A DNA stretch of 64,000 nucleotides from Bombardia bombarda (GCA_030512295.1 JAULSR010000002.1:2790001-2854000), one strand, 5' to 3'. Shown: positions 35,131 to 47,280, counted from the stretch's first letter. Numbers and translations are program-made. Notes: generated by a model from the sequence alone, not told the origin.

Positions 35131-36143
35131 ATGGAAGCTATTCAGACACATCCCTCCAACGCCGCCCAGGCCAAGGCCTTCACGGCACCTGGATCGTTGT
35201 CGTTTCCTGGAGCAGCTGGCGAGCTCACACCTCCCTCCACTGCCAATGACAAGGGCTCTGTGGTGAACGGCGGTCACCAGCTGGGAGCTCAAGCCGCAAA
35301 TGGTACTGGGGTGACTCCCGCGACCCCGGCTGCAACCCCTGCCGCACAGCAGAGTGGAAGTGGATTGACGCCCACGCTCCAGTAGGATGACCCACCTCTT
35401 CTTTGGGCTTTTATGTCAAAACATAAAAGAGGCTACAGTGGGCTGACTCACGTAATCAGGAACATCGTCGCCACGGTCAACTTGGATTGCCGTTTGGATC
35501 TCAAGACGATCGCTCTGCACGCGAGAAATGCTGAGGTACGTTCCAGAGGGAGGCGGGCCGCCTGAAAGGGCGTTGCATCAGCCATTTTTTTTTTTTCGTG
35601 TTGCATTGCAGGCAAAGGAAACTCAGTTCTGACGCTCCCAAACAGTACAACCCGAAGCGTTTCGCGGCTGTCATTATGCGTATCCGTGATCCCAAGACGA
35701 CGGCTCTTATCTTTGCCAGTGGTAAGATGGTTGTTACCGGTGCCAAGTCTGAGGACGACTCCAAACTTGCTTCGCGCAAGTACGCCCGTATTATCCAGAA
35801 GCTCGGCTTCAATGCCAAGTTCACGGACTTCAAGATCCAGAACATTGTCGGCTCCTGCGACATCAAGTTCCCGATCCGTCTCGAGGGCCTGGCTTCTAAG
35901 CATCACAACTTCAGCTCTTACGAACCTGAGTTGTTCCCTGGTCTCATCTACCGCATGATCAAGCCTAAGATCGTGCTCCTTATCTTCGTCAGCGGTAAAA
36001 TCGTCCTCACTGGTGCGAAGGTCCGTGAGGAGATTTATCAGGCCTTTGAGATGATCTATCCTGTACTTCAAGGTTTGTTTGCTTCCATCTTGAATCATGT
36101 GACAACAAGCATCTAACAATCACCAGATTTCCGCAAGACGTAA
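35131..36143 (+). CDS. TBP: TATA-binding protein
   Basis: Exons are 35131..35381, 35460..35535, 35646..36072 and 36127..36143, 256 residues. The N-terminal 83 residues are polar and poorly conserved. The rest is the saddle-shaped TBP core in two repeats: NIVATVNLDCRLDLKTIAL and YNPKRFAAVIMRIRDPKTTA in the first, NIVGSCDIKFPIRLEGLA and SSYEPELFPGLIYRMIKPK in the second, ending DFRKT. The second exon is 76 nt and the last only 17 nt. TBP binds the minor groove of core promoters and serves all three nuclear RNA polymerases through SL1, TFIID/SAGA and TFIIIB. Every splice join restores a conserved residue (Q-N-IV, E-Y-NP, Q-D-F). Confidence 0.97.
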
Positions 36144-37052
36144 GAGTTTCACGGAACTTGGTCGTCTTCGGATCCGTCCAAAAGAGGAAACGGTCTTCGA
36201 ACTGGACCTCTGGACTTGCCAGGATTTGATCACAGGCCATTCACATCATACCCACAACAACACCAAAAACAAAAATGCGACGACTTGTACAATACCACTT
36301 CTACAGCACCTCGTCATGATCTCACGACAAAGTCTTCATACCCCACAAAAACTCAACCGAACACGTTGGCTTATTTTACGAGCTCACGGATCGGAAATTG
36401 TAACATTTGATTTTCCAGCATTGCATCGGCGTTTAGGACGGAAACTACAGCAGGGGCAACACTTTTTCTCGCAACGGAGTATGAGTACTTCCGTTCATAT
36501 TTACATAGATTGCGCACATGGCGTTATCGACTGAGTGCGCATGACGGCGTTTCGCGCGGGTCGATTGCCGTCCTAATTTGCAGTGTCTCTCGGGGGAGAA
36601 CGGGAGAGTCTTGCATGAAGGGTTGGTGTTGGTTGACCTCGATGGGGTCAGCAAAGTCGAGAAGGTGCAACTGCACTGGTAGCTGATTACGCGTCACCTG
36701 AAAGCGTAACAAGATTCAGCAGCAAACTATCGCAGAGAGCGGCGGCAACGTAAAGTTGATGGCTTGCAGGAGACATAATGTCTTCGTACATCTCACCAGA
36801 TGGTTACGATGGCACATGATGCTCAACGACTTTACTGCCGCGAGTTACCTTATATGGCTTGGCCAAAAAGTGTCTTGCAGTCGTGGGAGATTTTATCCGT
36901 TCCACGCACAGCAAATCACTCAGTGGCATTGGCTTTTGGACTCTTTGCGTTATTTTAGTCTTTGACTTAAGCCACTAATGCCAGCATTTATTTGCAAAAA
37001 ACTCATCTGCTGTCCCGTGTTATCCTGTCATGATCTGTGCTGTGATACATAC
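36144..37052. other. Convergent intergenic region, TBP / flavoenzyme
   Basis: This joins the 3' end of TBP and the 3' end of the minus-strand oxidase. No open frame has recognisable content, and no repeat or RNA signature was seen. Confidence 0.5.
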
Positions 37053-38651
37053 TCACCTGTAATCCCCTCTCCACCCACATAAATCGTTCAAACTCTCTTC
37101 AGATTCGTAACCTTCGTAACCATCGTCCAGAGATGAAGTCTTGGTCTTGCGCAGCTCGTCAGCCAGGACAAGTCCACGCATCCCACCTCGACTCCCATCT
37201 TCAGTAATGACAGCTTCGTCGCCACTAACTTGCTTCCAATCCCACTTGCCCCTAAATTCAGGGGGACAGCTTCTTGTAATGCAGTCGGCAATCTTGTCGC
37301 CAATAACAGGCATGAACTTGAAAGCGTGCCCACTGTCGCCGCAAGCGACGAACAGGCCTTGCCACTCAGGATGGTAGTCGATTAAAAAGTCTGCTGTTGC
37401 GGTGTCTGAATACCAGCATAGACGTGTCTTGGTGAATGGGCAGTCGCGTAGACTGGGAAGCGGAACCATCTCTTGTAGTGCCCGGCGTATGTCTTCCTCG
37501 CCCTCGGCCGGGATTGACAGCGTAGGGTCGGATGCCTGAGTCAGGGGCCGTGAGGCTGTGTAGGAAGTAGTCGACGACAGAGGTGCCGTGGCCAGCGTGG
37601 TAGGATTCACGTAGCCGTACGCATGACGGGCGACCTTGAGCACTCGGTTCGCCGGGGGAATGACAAACAGCCCAGTCGACAGGTTCAGGACCACGGGCAT
37701 CTTGCTCAGCTGTTGCTGCTCGTCTTCCGTGATATCCATGTATCCCAGCACCTGGCCGGTGGCGATGGCACGGCCCGACATGTCGACCAGGTCCCCCGTC
37801 CAAGCTCCCGCAGCGAGAACAACGAGGTCAGCAGACATGACGCGTCCGTCAGCGAGCTTGGCACCAGTGACGACGGTGCCCGTGTGCTCCAACGCGGCCA
37901 CGGTGCCAGCAACAAACGTCACACGTCCCGTCTGCTGCACCTTGTCGAAGAGCCACGCCATGGAAGCAGCAGCGTCGGCCCACCCGCTCCCTTGGTTGAT
38001 GTAACCCCACGACCCGGAGCTGCCGCCACCCGTAGCTACCGCCTCAGCGATAGCAGCGGGGTTGGGCAGCTCCCGGATGTGCTGAGCCAAGTCTGGGTCA
38101 CTCGAAGCCAGAGACAGGACGTTTGCCCAGCTGCAGCGGGCGTAGTCCATGCCCGTCAGCTTGGTCTTGTCAATGGCCGCTGTAGGGGTGGCAGGGGGCT
38201 GATGGGAGGAAGCGGTGGGTGGCGATGGCGGTACACCATCAGCGACCAGGACCAAGCCGCTCTCGTTGTATCGCCCTTGGGCGCCGAGATCAGTTGGCTT
38301 GGACTGCTTCCGCCATTCCACCTGGGCCTCGGCGGCCAGGGCGGCATAGGCAGGATCGGGATAGTCAGCCCTGATGATGCGGCTGGTGTCGATGCTGGCG
38401 GCGTCGCGGGCAGGGAAGACGACGTCGTCGTCGTTGCCACCAGACCTGTCGACGACAGTTATGGAGCATTGGGAGAAGACATCACGACGGGCGAGGGCCC
38501 AAGCAGTGCTTAGGCCAAAGACGCCGGAGCCGATGATGAGGATGGAAGAAGGAGGGGAGAAGGAGGTGGGCGGAGGTGGGTGTGATGGTGGTGGAAGAGG
38601 AGAAGAGGAGGAGGAATGGGAAGAAGAAGGAGGGGAGAACGAAGTCGCCAT
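37053..38651 (-). CDS. FAD-dependent amine oxidase of the sarcosine / fructosyl-amino-acid oxidase family
   Basis: A single exon of 532 residues when started at MATSFSPP (38651); an earlier Met at 38684 only adds a short unconserved stretch. After a Ser/Pro-rich lead of about 36 residues the Rossmann FAD motif ILIIGSGVFG follows (GSGVFG at 41-46). The segment LCWYSDTATADF contains Cys412, which aligns with the cysteine that covalently binds FAD in monomeric sarcosine oxidase. The C-terminal flavin contact GDSGHAFKFMPVIGDK is present. Family members oxidise secondary amines (sarcosine, pipecolate, saccharopine, fructosyl amino acids) and make hydrogen peroxide. The sequence alone does not settle the substrate. 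The C-terminus lacks an obvious SKL-type peroxisomal signal (it ends GWRGDYR), unlike many relatives. Confidence 0.85.
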   Translation of the reverse strand: MATSFSPPSSSHSSSSSPLPPPSHPPPPTSFSPPSSILIIGSGVFGLSTAWALARRDVFSQCSITVVDRSGGNDDDVVFPARDAASIDTSRIIRADYPDPAYAALAAEAQVEWRKQSKPTDLGAQGRYNESGLVLVADGVPPSPPTASSHQPPATPTAAIDKTKLTGMDYARCSWANVLSLASSDPDLAQHIRELPNPAAIAEAVATGGGSSGSWGYINQGSGWADAAASMAWLFDKVQQTGRVTFVAGTVAALEHTGTVVTGAKLADGRVMSADLVVLAAGAWTGDLVDMSGRAIATGQVLGYMDITEDEQQQLSKMPVVLNLSTGLFVIPPANRVLKVARHAYGYVNPTTLATAPLSSTTSYTASRPLTQASDPTLSIPAEGEEDIRRALQEMVPLPSLRDCPFTKTRLCWYSDTATADFLIDYHPEWQGLFVACGDSGHAFKFMPVIGDKIADCITRSCPPEFRGKWDWKQVSGDEAVITEDGSRGGMRGLVLADELRKTKTSSLDDGYEGYESEESLNDLCGWRGDYR

Positions 38652-40184
38652 TGGAAGAAGGACGAAAATAAATGGAAGGTACAAAGATGCCGCAGTGAAT
38701 TAGGGTTTGAGTCCAGGGCGGTCGCAACTTTGTCGGCCAGGTGCCTGTGTACTATTGTATGTGCTGGTGCGTGTGCTGTTGTGTGTTTGGTACGCGCCGG
38801 TGTGTTCCAGATTCAAAGGACCGCCCGCCGCAGCCAAAGCAGCACAAAGATGTCCCCGCCCGGTTTCCTTGTCTCGTTGTGTAAAAAAGTAAAAGGTATC
38901 TCGTTCCTGCCCGTCCGAGCCGCCTCCAGGATATGGGCTGTTTCAAAATGGAACCGGGAACGAGGGGTCATGTGTGTTCAGGGCGAGGCAAAGAGAGGAA
39001 TGGAGCGACAACGCCAGCTCACCTACCTTTATATTACAGAGAGGAATGACGGGCACGCCTTTCTGCGGTGGAGATGACAAGAGAGAGAGATGATCAGTAA
39101 GGGCAGGAGGGTTGAGGGTTGAGGAGGGTCAAGACGAGGATAAGGAGGGAGAAAAGAGGTGACGGTCGGTCCGCAGCGGGAGAGAGTGTGACGAGGGGGA
39201 ACAATTGCGGGCTTTTTGCATCGAAAGAGAAAGGTGTGAAAGTATACCGGGCGCGTCTAAGCCCAAAGCGGGTGAACTTGGGTGCGACAGCTCCCCATCA
39301 TTCGTCAAAAGTTAAGATGTTGTAATAATACGTGCGTTGCGCCCTTGGGATCCAGTCATGCATTGGCAGCATTGCACGCCTCATGTGAAATACGGCCCAG
39401 TTACGCAAGGGCGATTTCGTCTGGTGTAAGGCGCAGCCAATTCCACTTGGATTGCAAGAAAGAGGATTTGAGGGAACACAAAATCTGTAACACTTTGCCA
39501 GCAGGCAGCTTTCTGTGTTGGTTCCATTGAGGCAAGCACGGCCTTGGGAGTGGAGGACGAGGCGGGCCGGCGGCTCCATCCTCTCTTTCTTGGCTGGGAA
39601 GGTGCAAGGTGATAGCTTTGGAAGAGACGGATACTGTTGGCTCTTTCTTGACTTGGAAGGCCCCCTCTGCACTCTCTTATCACGGACAATGTACCGAATA
39701 CTGTACCGCTTTCCTGGCGAATGTGCAGTAGATGTTCAATACCGACACAATTCAACTGAATCCTGATGGTGAAGCCAGATGGAGTCGCCATCTGGCACAT
39801 AAACACTGATCAAACTGTGTTGATTTAAGTAACGTTCATGCGGACTAAATGCTTAATTGCTTTGACCTGTCTAGCAATATGCCTGGCGAAATAAATAAGG
39901 TCTCGGTATTTCGAACTTGACCGTTGTTAAAATGTGTGTGGACAGCAAGGTTGGAGCTTGGCGGTCTTAGCTTGTGCACAGACCAAGACAGAGCAAACAC
40001 CCACAAATGAACAGGGGCCATGATTCCATTGGAGACAGGCGGCGCATCGTTCCAACAACTAGAACTAGGTATCGGCGTCGGAAGGTGCTGATTAAGTGAA
40101 TTGACACCTGCACGGATTGTTCATCGACGCGACTGCAGCCGGCCGACAGCAGCAGTATGTGCGGCCGATGCTCACGCCGCAAAA
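38652..40184. promoter_or_regulatory. Divergent intergenic region, flavoenzyme / SR140
   Basis: These 1.5 kb separate two divergent starts and so carry both promoters. I see GT-rich stretches near 38750-38800 and no supported gene. Open frames of 60-150 codons here lack recognisable content. Confidence 0.5.
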
Positions 40185-42733
40185 ATGTCGTCCAACAAGA
40201 AGATCGCCGAATTCCCTGACGTCGAGGCCAAGCTCCAGAAACCAAGCAAACAGTCGGCATTCGAGAGGCAAAAGGCCGAGGCCGAGGCCAAGCGTCGCAG
40301 AGAGGCTGCAGAGACAGCTGCCGTCTACGAGGACTTTGTCAAGAGCTTCGACAACGACGACGACAAGGACCATGACGATAGCAACGGCTACAGATCCCGT
40401 GGCCCGCCCTCGAGGTTTGGTTCCGGCCCCGCCGACAGAAGCGACCGTCAGCTGCCCGCCTTTGGAGGAGGGACAGGCAAGCGACACTTTGGTGCTCCGT
40501 CAGGCCCTGCCATAAAGAGCGGTCCTGGCAGCCTGGGTCCCCCGCCGTCCTCATTCGGAAAAAAGAGGCCGTTCGAGGAGGCACCGCGTGGCGGCGAGAG
40601 ACTTAGCTTCGTCGAAGACCGTGACCAAGATCATGATCGTGGTCGTGATCTCCGTGACCGCGACCGCGACCGCGATACCGGCGCCGTGTCGTCCGTCTCC
40701 AAGGCCTTCGATGCCAGCGATGACGAGGATGCAGTCGCAACTACCGATAGGGCACAAGAAAAGGCTGTCTCGAAACCCACCTTGCGCCTCGCCAACCTAC
40801 CGCCAGGCACATCGCCAGCCGTCGTCAAGGCCTTGATACCCTCAAACCTGACAGTAGAAAATGTCAGGTTTGTCCCACCCGCCGGCCCCACTGGAACGGA
40901 CCGAAAATCAGTTGCCGCTATTGTCACACTGTCCAAGGAGTCCCCCGCCACAGAGATCGATGCCGCCGTGAGCGGGCTGCAAAATCGATATCTTGGTCAC
41001 GGCTACTTCTTAACACTACACAGATATCTGTCCTCTGCAGCAATAGCTTCTAGTCTGACGACAGTTGCGACCTCGACTGCTGTGACGCATCCTTTTGGCG
41101 CCAAACGAGTCGAAGAACCGCGGAGTCACGGTTCACACAACACAGGTCATGGACGTGGGTTTGCACCACCGACATCATATGGGCCACCTATGGGTGGTCC
41201 GGTCAGCAGAGGCGGTCTATTATATGTTCCTATTCGCCCCCACCGGACATCAAGAAACTACGCATGATCCACAAAGTCATCGAGTCGGTTTTGATCCATG
41301 GCCCAGAGTTTGAAGCACTTCTCATGTCTCGCCCAGAGGTCCAGCGAGACGAGAAGTGGGCTTGGATATGGGACGCTCGCAGCGAGGGTGGCGTGTGGTA
41401 TCGCTGGAGACTATGGGAAATCTTTACCGGCTCCCAACCGAACAAGGTGAAGGGCAAATATGTCCCGCTCTTCGAGGGGAGCCATGCCTGGAAAGCACCT
41501 AACCAGCCCTTGACCTACGAGTATACCACAGGCATCGACGAGTTTGTCTCTGACTCGGAATACAATTCGATTGATGAAGACGAGTTTGAGGACGAGGCCC
41601 GCCAAGGCGATGTTGCCAGCGGAATTAACGACCAAGAGGATACCTTCCTTGCTCCAATCGAGAAGTCCAAACTGGCCCATCTCCTGGCTCGCCTTCCTAC
41701 CACATTATCTAAAATCAGAAAGGGTGATATTGCCCGTGTGACGGCATTCGCCATTACCCATGCGAGTAGAGGCGCCGATGAGATTGTCGACATGATAGTC
41801 ACGAATATTGAGTCCCCATTTGCATATACCTCGGCAAATCCCGACTACAAACAGGGGCTCAGAGAGAAGGAAGGCCAAGATGATGACTACCGCGATACTT
41901 CACCTGCGGCAGAGGAAAAGACTGTGGCCGATGCTCTGGACACGAGTGCAGCACGTTTACTTGGCCTCTATGTCATCAGCGACATATTATCGTCTTCGTC
42001 TACCAGTGGTATCCGGCATGCCTGGCGATACCGACAGTTGTTTGAGACTGCACTACGGGGTCGCAAGACGTTCGAGATGCTCGGCATGATGGCAGACAAG
42101 CTCAACTGGGGCCGGCTCCGTGCCGACAAGTGGAAGCGCAGTGTGGGCCTCGTGCTCAGCCTTTGGGAGGGCTGGTGCGTTTTCCCGGTCGAGACCCACG
42201 AATTCTTTGTCAACAGCTTTGAGAACCCGCCTCTCTTGAAGAAGGAGGCAAGTAGCGGCGAGGTTGAAAAGAAGGCGGGCCGATGGAAGGCGGTCGAAGC
42301 TCCTGCTGTCGACCAAGGCAAGACTAGTGAGTTCTTGCTAGTGTCAGAGCAAGCCGCAGACTCGCCTAGTGACCAGGACTATGTCGACAGGATGCTAGAG
42401 ACGGGCGATACAGACGGAGAGCTGCCACCACACCACATGCAGTATTCCTCGGGCACGGACGAGCTTTACTCGGATGATGATCTGGACGGGGAACCTGACG
42501 AGGACTTTCAAGTATTGGAGAACTTTATTACCGAGCAAGACACAGTGATGACAGAGGAGGGAGAGGAGAAGACGGATGGCGTATCCGAGACGTCACCACT
42601 GGCGAGCAAGCCCGAAACGGAAGTCAAATCCATCGGAGGGTTCCGCATGTCGGCTATCAAACCAGCCCCGTCGAGGAAGAGGATGCGGGCCGTGGATATG
42701 TTTGCCGGCTCGGACTCAGAGGGGGATAATTAG
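40185..42733 (+). CDS. U2 snRNP-associated SR140-type splicing factor, one frameshift
   Basis: One exon of 849 residues once a missing base is allowed. The start at 40185 opens MSSNKKIAEFPDVEAKLQ, as in fungal SR140 proteins; an in-frame Met 28 codons upstream gives no conserved sequence. Parts in order: a charged N-terminus (FVKSFDNDDDKDHDD), an RD-repeat stretch (RDLRDRDRDRD), an RRM-like domain (TLRLANLPPGTSPAVVKALI), then after LLYVPI the frame changes and the SURP module follows (MIHKVIESVLIHGPEFEALL), a CTD-interaction-type domain (HLLARLPTTLSKIRKGDIAR) and an acidic tail. Adding one C to the run 41237-41241 gives YVPIRPPPDIKKLRMIHKV, the expected text, and restores a length divisible by three. 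Human U2SURP takes part in early spliceosome assembly. Confidence 0.85.
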
Positions 42734-43444
42734 CCGGACGAATGATAGTTGGCGCGGCCACCTTCGGTGTGTGTGTGTGTGTGTACCTACCCTCGAGCTA
42801 CCTTACCTTTGTAGTTGTGAGGCCCGACATGTGTCGAGATGCTACTCGCCAGTCGGATAAGCTAACAGGAAGGAACCTTTTCAGGCATATGATTAAGTCT
42901 GGAACTGTTTTTGACACGAAATTTTTTATCTTGTTAGATATATTATTACATCCGTCTGGAGAATACCAATTGCAAAAGAGACGTATGCCTATTATGTGAT
43001 TGCCCAATGCCAGGGGCCATCACGGTGCTTTATGGTCTTCGGATGGCTCGAAAGCGTATATCGCGAATGTGCGAGTTATCGATACGCGCAGCTCGGTTCC
43101 TGGCCTGACAACCTGTTCTGATCCAACACAATACATGCACAACATGCCTCGAACTATAAGCCAAAAAAAGCAATGCTCACATGCCACTGGTAATTTTGTG
43201 CCTATCTTTGAACCATCCAAGAATAAGTAGAGTTTTCTATCAGATGTGCCAGGACATTTTCCAGCAAGGAACGGACTGGGTGCTTTATGTACCTTACCTG
43301 GTAGTTGCATCCAAAGGGGATGTGACTGGCACTGCATGAAGTCGTCGTCGTCGCGCTTGGCAGGCTGCCCACGGGTTTCCCGCCGCGGGCTGGCCCCTCT
43401 AGCCCTCTAGCCCTCCTGCCACTGTCGCTTTCAGCCAATAGAAA

Positions 43445-43452
43445 TTTGCTCA
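43445..43452 (+). promoter_or_regulatory. Mac1/GRISEA-type copper-response element match
   Basis: TTTGCTCA matches the yeast Mac1 site exactly. It lies 1.9 kb upstream of the copper-fist start codon. Significance rests on the inverted partner about 150 bp away. Confidence 0.4.
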
Positions 43453-43603
43453 ACCTCTGCCACCACGCGCTGCACCCCACCAACGAACCCCTCGCACCTG
43501 CGTCCCAGGTCACTATCGGGCGTGCGAGCCAAGTTCAGGGAAAGTTGCACCCCTGGATCCCGTGGTTTGGGCCAAATTCGAGAATGTCAGCACCATGCTT
43601 CCA

Positions 43604-43611
43604 TGAGCAAA
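43604..43611 (-). promoter_or_regulatory. Second Mac1/GRISEA-type element, inverted
   Basis: TGAGCAAA on the plus strand is TTTGCTCA on the minus strand, so it forms an inverted pair with the match at 43445. Mac1 commonly needs two such elements for activity. Confidence 0.4.
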
Positions 43612-45387
43612 AAAGCGAGGACCCTAGGACTCGAGCCTTTTGAGACTCGCATACTAATATTCATCAGATGGGAGGTGTTGAGATGAGATGTAAACTCAAG
43701 TGACAAAAGACGGGAAAGGTACAAAGTTTCCATGGATCCATTGGATTCAACCAACAACTTTTACCGCGGTCTCACGCAGTACCTGGCCCTCTTAAGGTTT
43801 GAATTGCCATAGGTTCCATGTCGATTGCCCATTGCTCTTGCCATTGCATTGCCCGCTGCCAGTGCCAGAAAGGGCAACAAGAAAGAGCCACTCAGTCGTC
43901 AGTCGTCAGTGGGCTTGGCCCTCTTTTTTTCCTCGGCACTGCAATCGCAACCTTGAGTCCAGTGCCCGCATGGAAGTGCAACTGCAACCGTAGCCACCCA
44001 CGTCCGGCGCAGCAGCGCAAAGCGAAGCACCGGGTTTCCTTTCGTCGCCACTGCCTACCATCACCAGCGGGCCTCACACTTGCTCCTCCAACCACTGCAT
44101 CCCACCGCCACCACAACCACCACCACCACCCCCGACTGAGAAAAGAAAAACAAAAAGTAGATGCGCCGCCGGCCCCGAATGGTGCGATAGCTGGTAACTC
44201 CCTAACTAGCTTTTGCTGTTATCCCATCCGTTCAGTCATCTGCACACCGGACCAACCTTCGGCTCCGAACCTCCATCCCCGCCTTGGAGCAACTGGAGCA
44301 ATCAGCATATGCAACCTCCAATTACCAACTGGTGCTGCCAATTTGTCGCACTACTTCCAACATATCCGTCCATTTTTCTTTCCTCTAAACGACGCAGAGA
44401 GCTGCTATCAAATTCGTTGTAGCTGGCCAGAATCGACGGGTACAAGCAGACACACGCACACCTAGTACTACTAGCCTTTGGCCGTGCGTACTGAGAACGC
44501 AAGACGGAACACACTGCACACCGTCCACAGATACACAAGCTCGCACGCGCACACCACACACACCTACAGCGGATAGCACAGCGCCAAGACCTGTTCCACC
44601 GACCGATCATTGCTGGAGTTGGAGGCTCTAGGAGCGGGACCTGGGAACTTCTTGCTTGCTTGCTACGTGCTTGCCTGCCCGTCTTCACAGCGCCTCGTCG
44701 TACCTTTCCCAAGCACAACCACGGCTACCCCTTGGAACTGCTCCTTCCCCTTGGACACCGAAGGATCGGCCTGCCTGCGGCTACACTAGGTTTACGACGG
44801 CCCCTCTCGCCGCCGCCGCCCACCTCTGCTGTTGCTGTTCCATCGCCAGCCGTGTGATGCCTTTGTGAGAATTTGCCCGTGTTAGTTCCATAACAGCACG
44901 CCCCTCGAGGTTATCGCAAAGGAGGGGTCGTTAAGAGTCTCCCATCAACCGCCGATAGCAATAGATTTTTATTTCTGGTTGCCGGTATATGGAACGCCGC
45001 GAAGCGCAATATATCTAGCATTATTTTCTTTCTCAGCTTTGGCCTCACCCGTCGTCTCTTTCGGCACTCACCATCATCCGACGGCTGCCGGCGGTTCATC
45101 TCGGCGATCAGAAGCTTCGCGGTTGAATTACAATCCCTTGTGATCGGCCAACCCCCCTCCTGGGCCGCCACATACAACCAAAAAGTATCTTGTTTGCGCT
45201 GCGCCGGGCTCGAAAGCCCACCGAGATGGTGTGAGCCCCCCAGGACCAACCGTTGTCTCAGATCCCTCTGTATGGTCATTGAGGCTCTTTGTCCGGAAAC
45301 CGAACATCCCCGAAAATTTGAACACACATCCTCCACCCGTCAGCCGCAGATACAGAGTCTTATTCTGCTGTCTCTCGAACCGCCAAG

Positions 45388-47280
45388 ATGCCTATGATAC
45401 ACGGCCAGAAAATGGCCTGGTAAGTTTTCCTATGCGTCTTCCACTCACATACTTTCCCTTCGTTTCCCCGCAAAGTCTCAGCACCGACCGCCAGCAAGCC
45501 GTCAGTGTATCGTTGCACCACCTTGTCTCCCGTCCTTAGGTCCCAACTACCTACCCATAGCCCATCTTGTACTCTTACTATCGCTAACTGTCCTCTCCCA
45601 CATAGCGCGCCATGTATACGCGGCCACCGCTCTACAAAATGCAACCACTATGCCGAGCGAGTAATGGTTCCCGTCCGGAAACCCGGTCGACCCCTCAGCA
45701 CATGTCCCTGTCCGCCAGGAAGACCTTGTGTGTGCGGTGGTAGCGGTGCTGGCGCCGGCGCCGGTGGTGTAAAGGTCGCAATCCCACGGAAGCAACAATG
45801 CTTGTGCGGCCCGGAAAACCCAAAAGAGACGACGAGTCCAGTTGAGCACGGCCGTTCTCCTACAGAGGCTGCTACCTCACCAATACGGCCGTCATTCCGC
45901 ATAAACAAGCCTGTCTCGGGTTCGAGAATCAACGGTCGGAAGCAGTCGTTTGACCCTTCGACTCTGACTAGGATAGACCCCATGTCGGTCAACTTGGTAA
46001 CACCGCCGGGCAGTCTGGATACCAATTTGGCTACCATGGTTTCCAACGGAATGGGCGCTCAGATGTCTCCGACGGGCCCTTCAGGATATGGGACTGTGGG
46101 TTTTTTGCCTTCTGGGCCAGGGAATACGTTTCCACATTCTCAAGGTTTGAGCTACGGATCACCTTTGACCTATGGCATGAGTCTGCCGTATACGCAAGCA
46201 CCTCATATGTCGCCTCAGATGATTAAATCAGAGGAGGAGAGTCTCTCGCCCTCCCAAATTAGCAATATGGGTATGCCAATGTCATCTCCGGCAGTAACGA
46301 ACGGCCACAGACACAGCCGTTCGGCGTCTCTGGGTGGTTCACAACACGCCTCTGAGCTGGCTGCGGCTCTTGCTGCAAAAACTAATGGGGTACGAGTTGG
46401 AGGCAGTTGCTGCGACCCCAAGGGGGAACAGCCCAATTCGAAGGCCAACGGCCTACCGGCACCTAGTCCGGTCTTTGAGAACCCCTTTATTCCGCAGTTC
46501 ACACCAGTATCCAGAAGCAGTTGCTGCGACAGCAAGCCGGAGCTGCCAGAGCTGGATACGAATGGCTTGTCTACACCCCATCCATTTTACGAAAAATCAT
46601 TCATGGGACAGTTTCAACAACCTCAGATGGACATGCAGAAGCACCAGGACTTCCAGACGACACCCTTTGAGTATCCTACGGTCTACACCTATCCGGCCAA
46701 CTACGGTTCTTGGCAACACCCAGTAGACCAGAATATCTGGCAGCAGATTGCGTCCCAGCCGACCATGCCACTCGAGGCTGCGGCGTCCATGTCTCCTTCA
46801 GCCAATGGAAACGGCGGCGGAGACCTTGGCATAATAAGCCACCAGTGCAGCTGCGGTCCGGGCTGCAAGTGCGTCGGGTGCTTGGCCCATCCGTTCAACG
46901 AGCAAATGTTCCAATATGTTAGCAACGCGTATATTGAGAATGGTGACAGCAGCAACGGCGGCCACAGCAATGGTCATACCAATGGCCATACAACGCCGAC
47001 TACTACAGGGGCCGGCCCACATACACTACAGCAGCAACAACAGCACCCGCAGCAGCAGACTAATGCGCCCGCAGACTCCCCTCCAGAAGCTCACACGCCA
47101 AGCGATACCTCGCAGATGAGTGACGAGCAGTCACTGTCGACTTTGGATTACTTCTTTGTAAATCTGCCGATCCGTATGGATGGCGGGGGCTGCGCGGGAA
47201 ACATCAATAGTTGCTTGTGCGGTAGCGACTGTCAGTGCATTGGGTGTTTGGTACATGATGCCCCAGTACCATCTGAATAG
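45388..47280 (+). CDS. Copper-fist transcription factor, GRISEA/Mac1/Cuf1 type
   Basis: Exons are 45388..45419 and 45606..47280, 568 residues; the intron 45420..45605 has a CTAAC branch site and its join restores KMACAPCIRGHRS. The copper-fist DNA-binding domain is at 1-40: zinc ligands C11, C14, C23 and H25 and the RGHR signature, then KPGRP, a minor-groove contact. Two Cys-rich motifs of the CxCxxxCxCxxCxxH kind near the C-terminus (CSCGPGCKCVGCLAH and CLCGSDCQCIGCLVH) match the copper-sensing motifs of Mac1 and GRISEA. Between them and the DNA-binding domain are two similar modules beginning SCCD. Relatives activate copper-uptake genes when copper is low, and copper binding to the Cys motifs switches them off. 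Ser/Pro/Gly- and Gln-rich linkers fill the rest. Confidence 0.93.

Larger units (their letters stand above)
42734..45387. promoter_or_regulatory. 2.65 kb upstream region of the copper-fist gene
   Basis: This follows the SR140 3' end. It holds a (GT)n run at about 42767-42784, CA-rich stretches near 44440-44580, and a long pyrimidine-rich leader from about 43800. Two perfect TTTGCTCA octamers in opposite orientation are listed separately. Open frames such as 43818-44465 are low complexity and not called. Confidence 0.55.

Noticed and set aside
43818..44465. Open frame of 215 codons before the copper-fist gene
   Set aside because: It is rich in Cys, His and Pro from CAC/CCA repeats and lies where the leader of the copper-fist gene is expected. 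No family resemblance.
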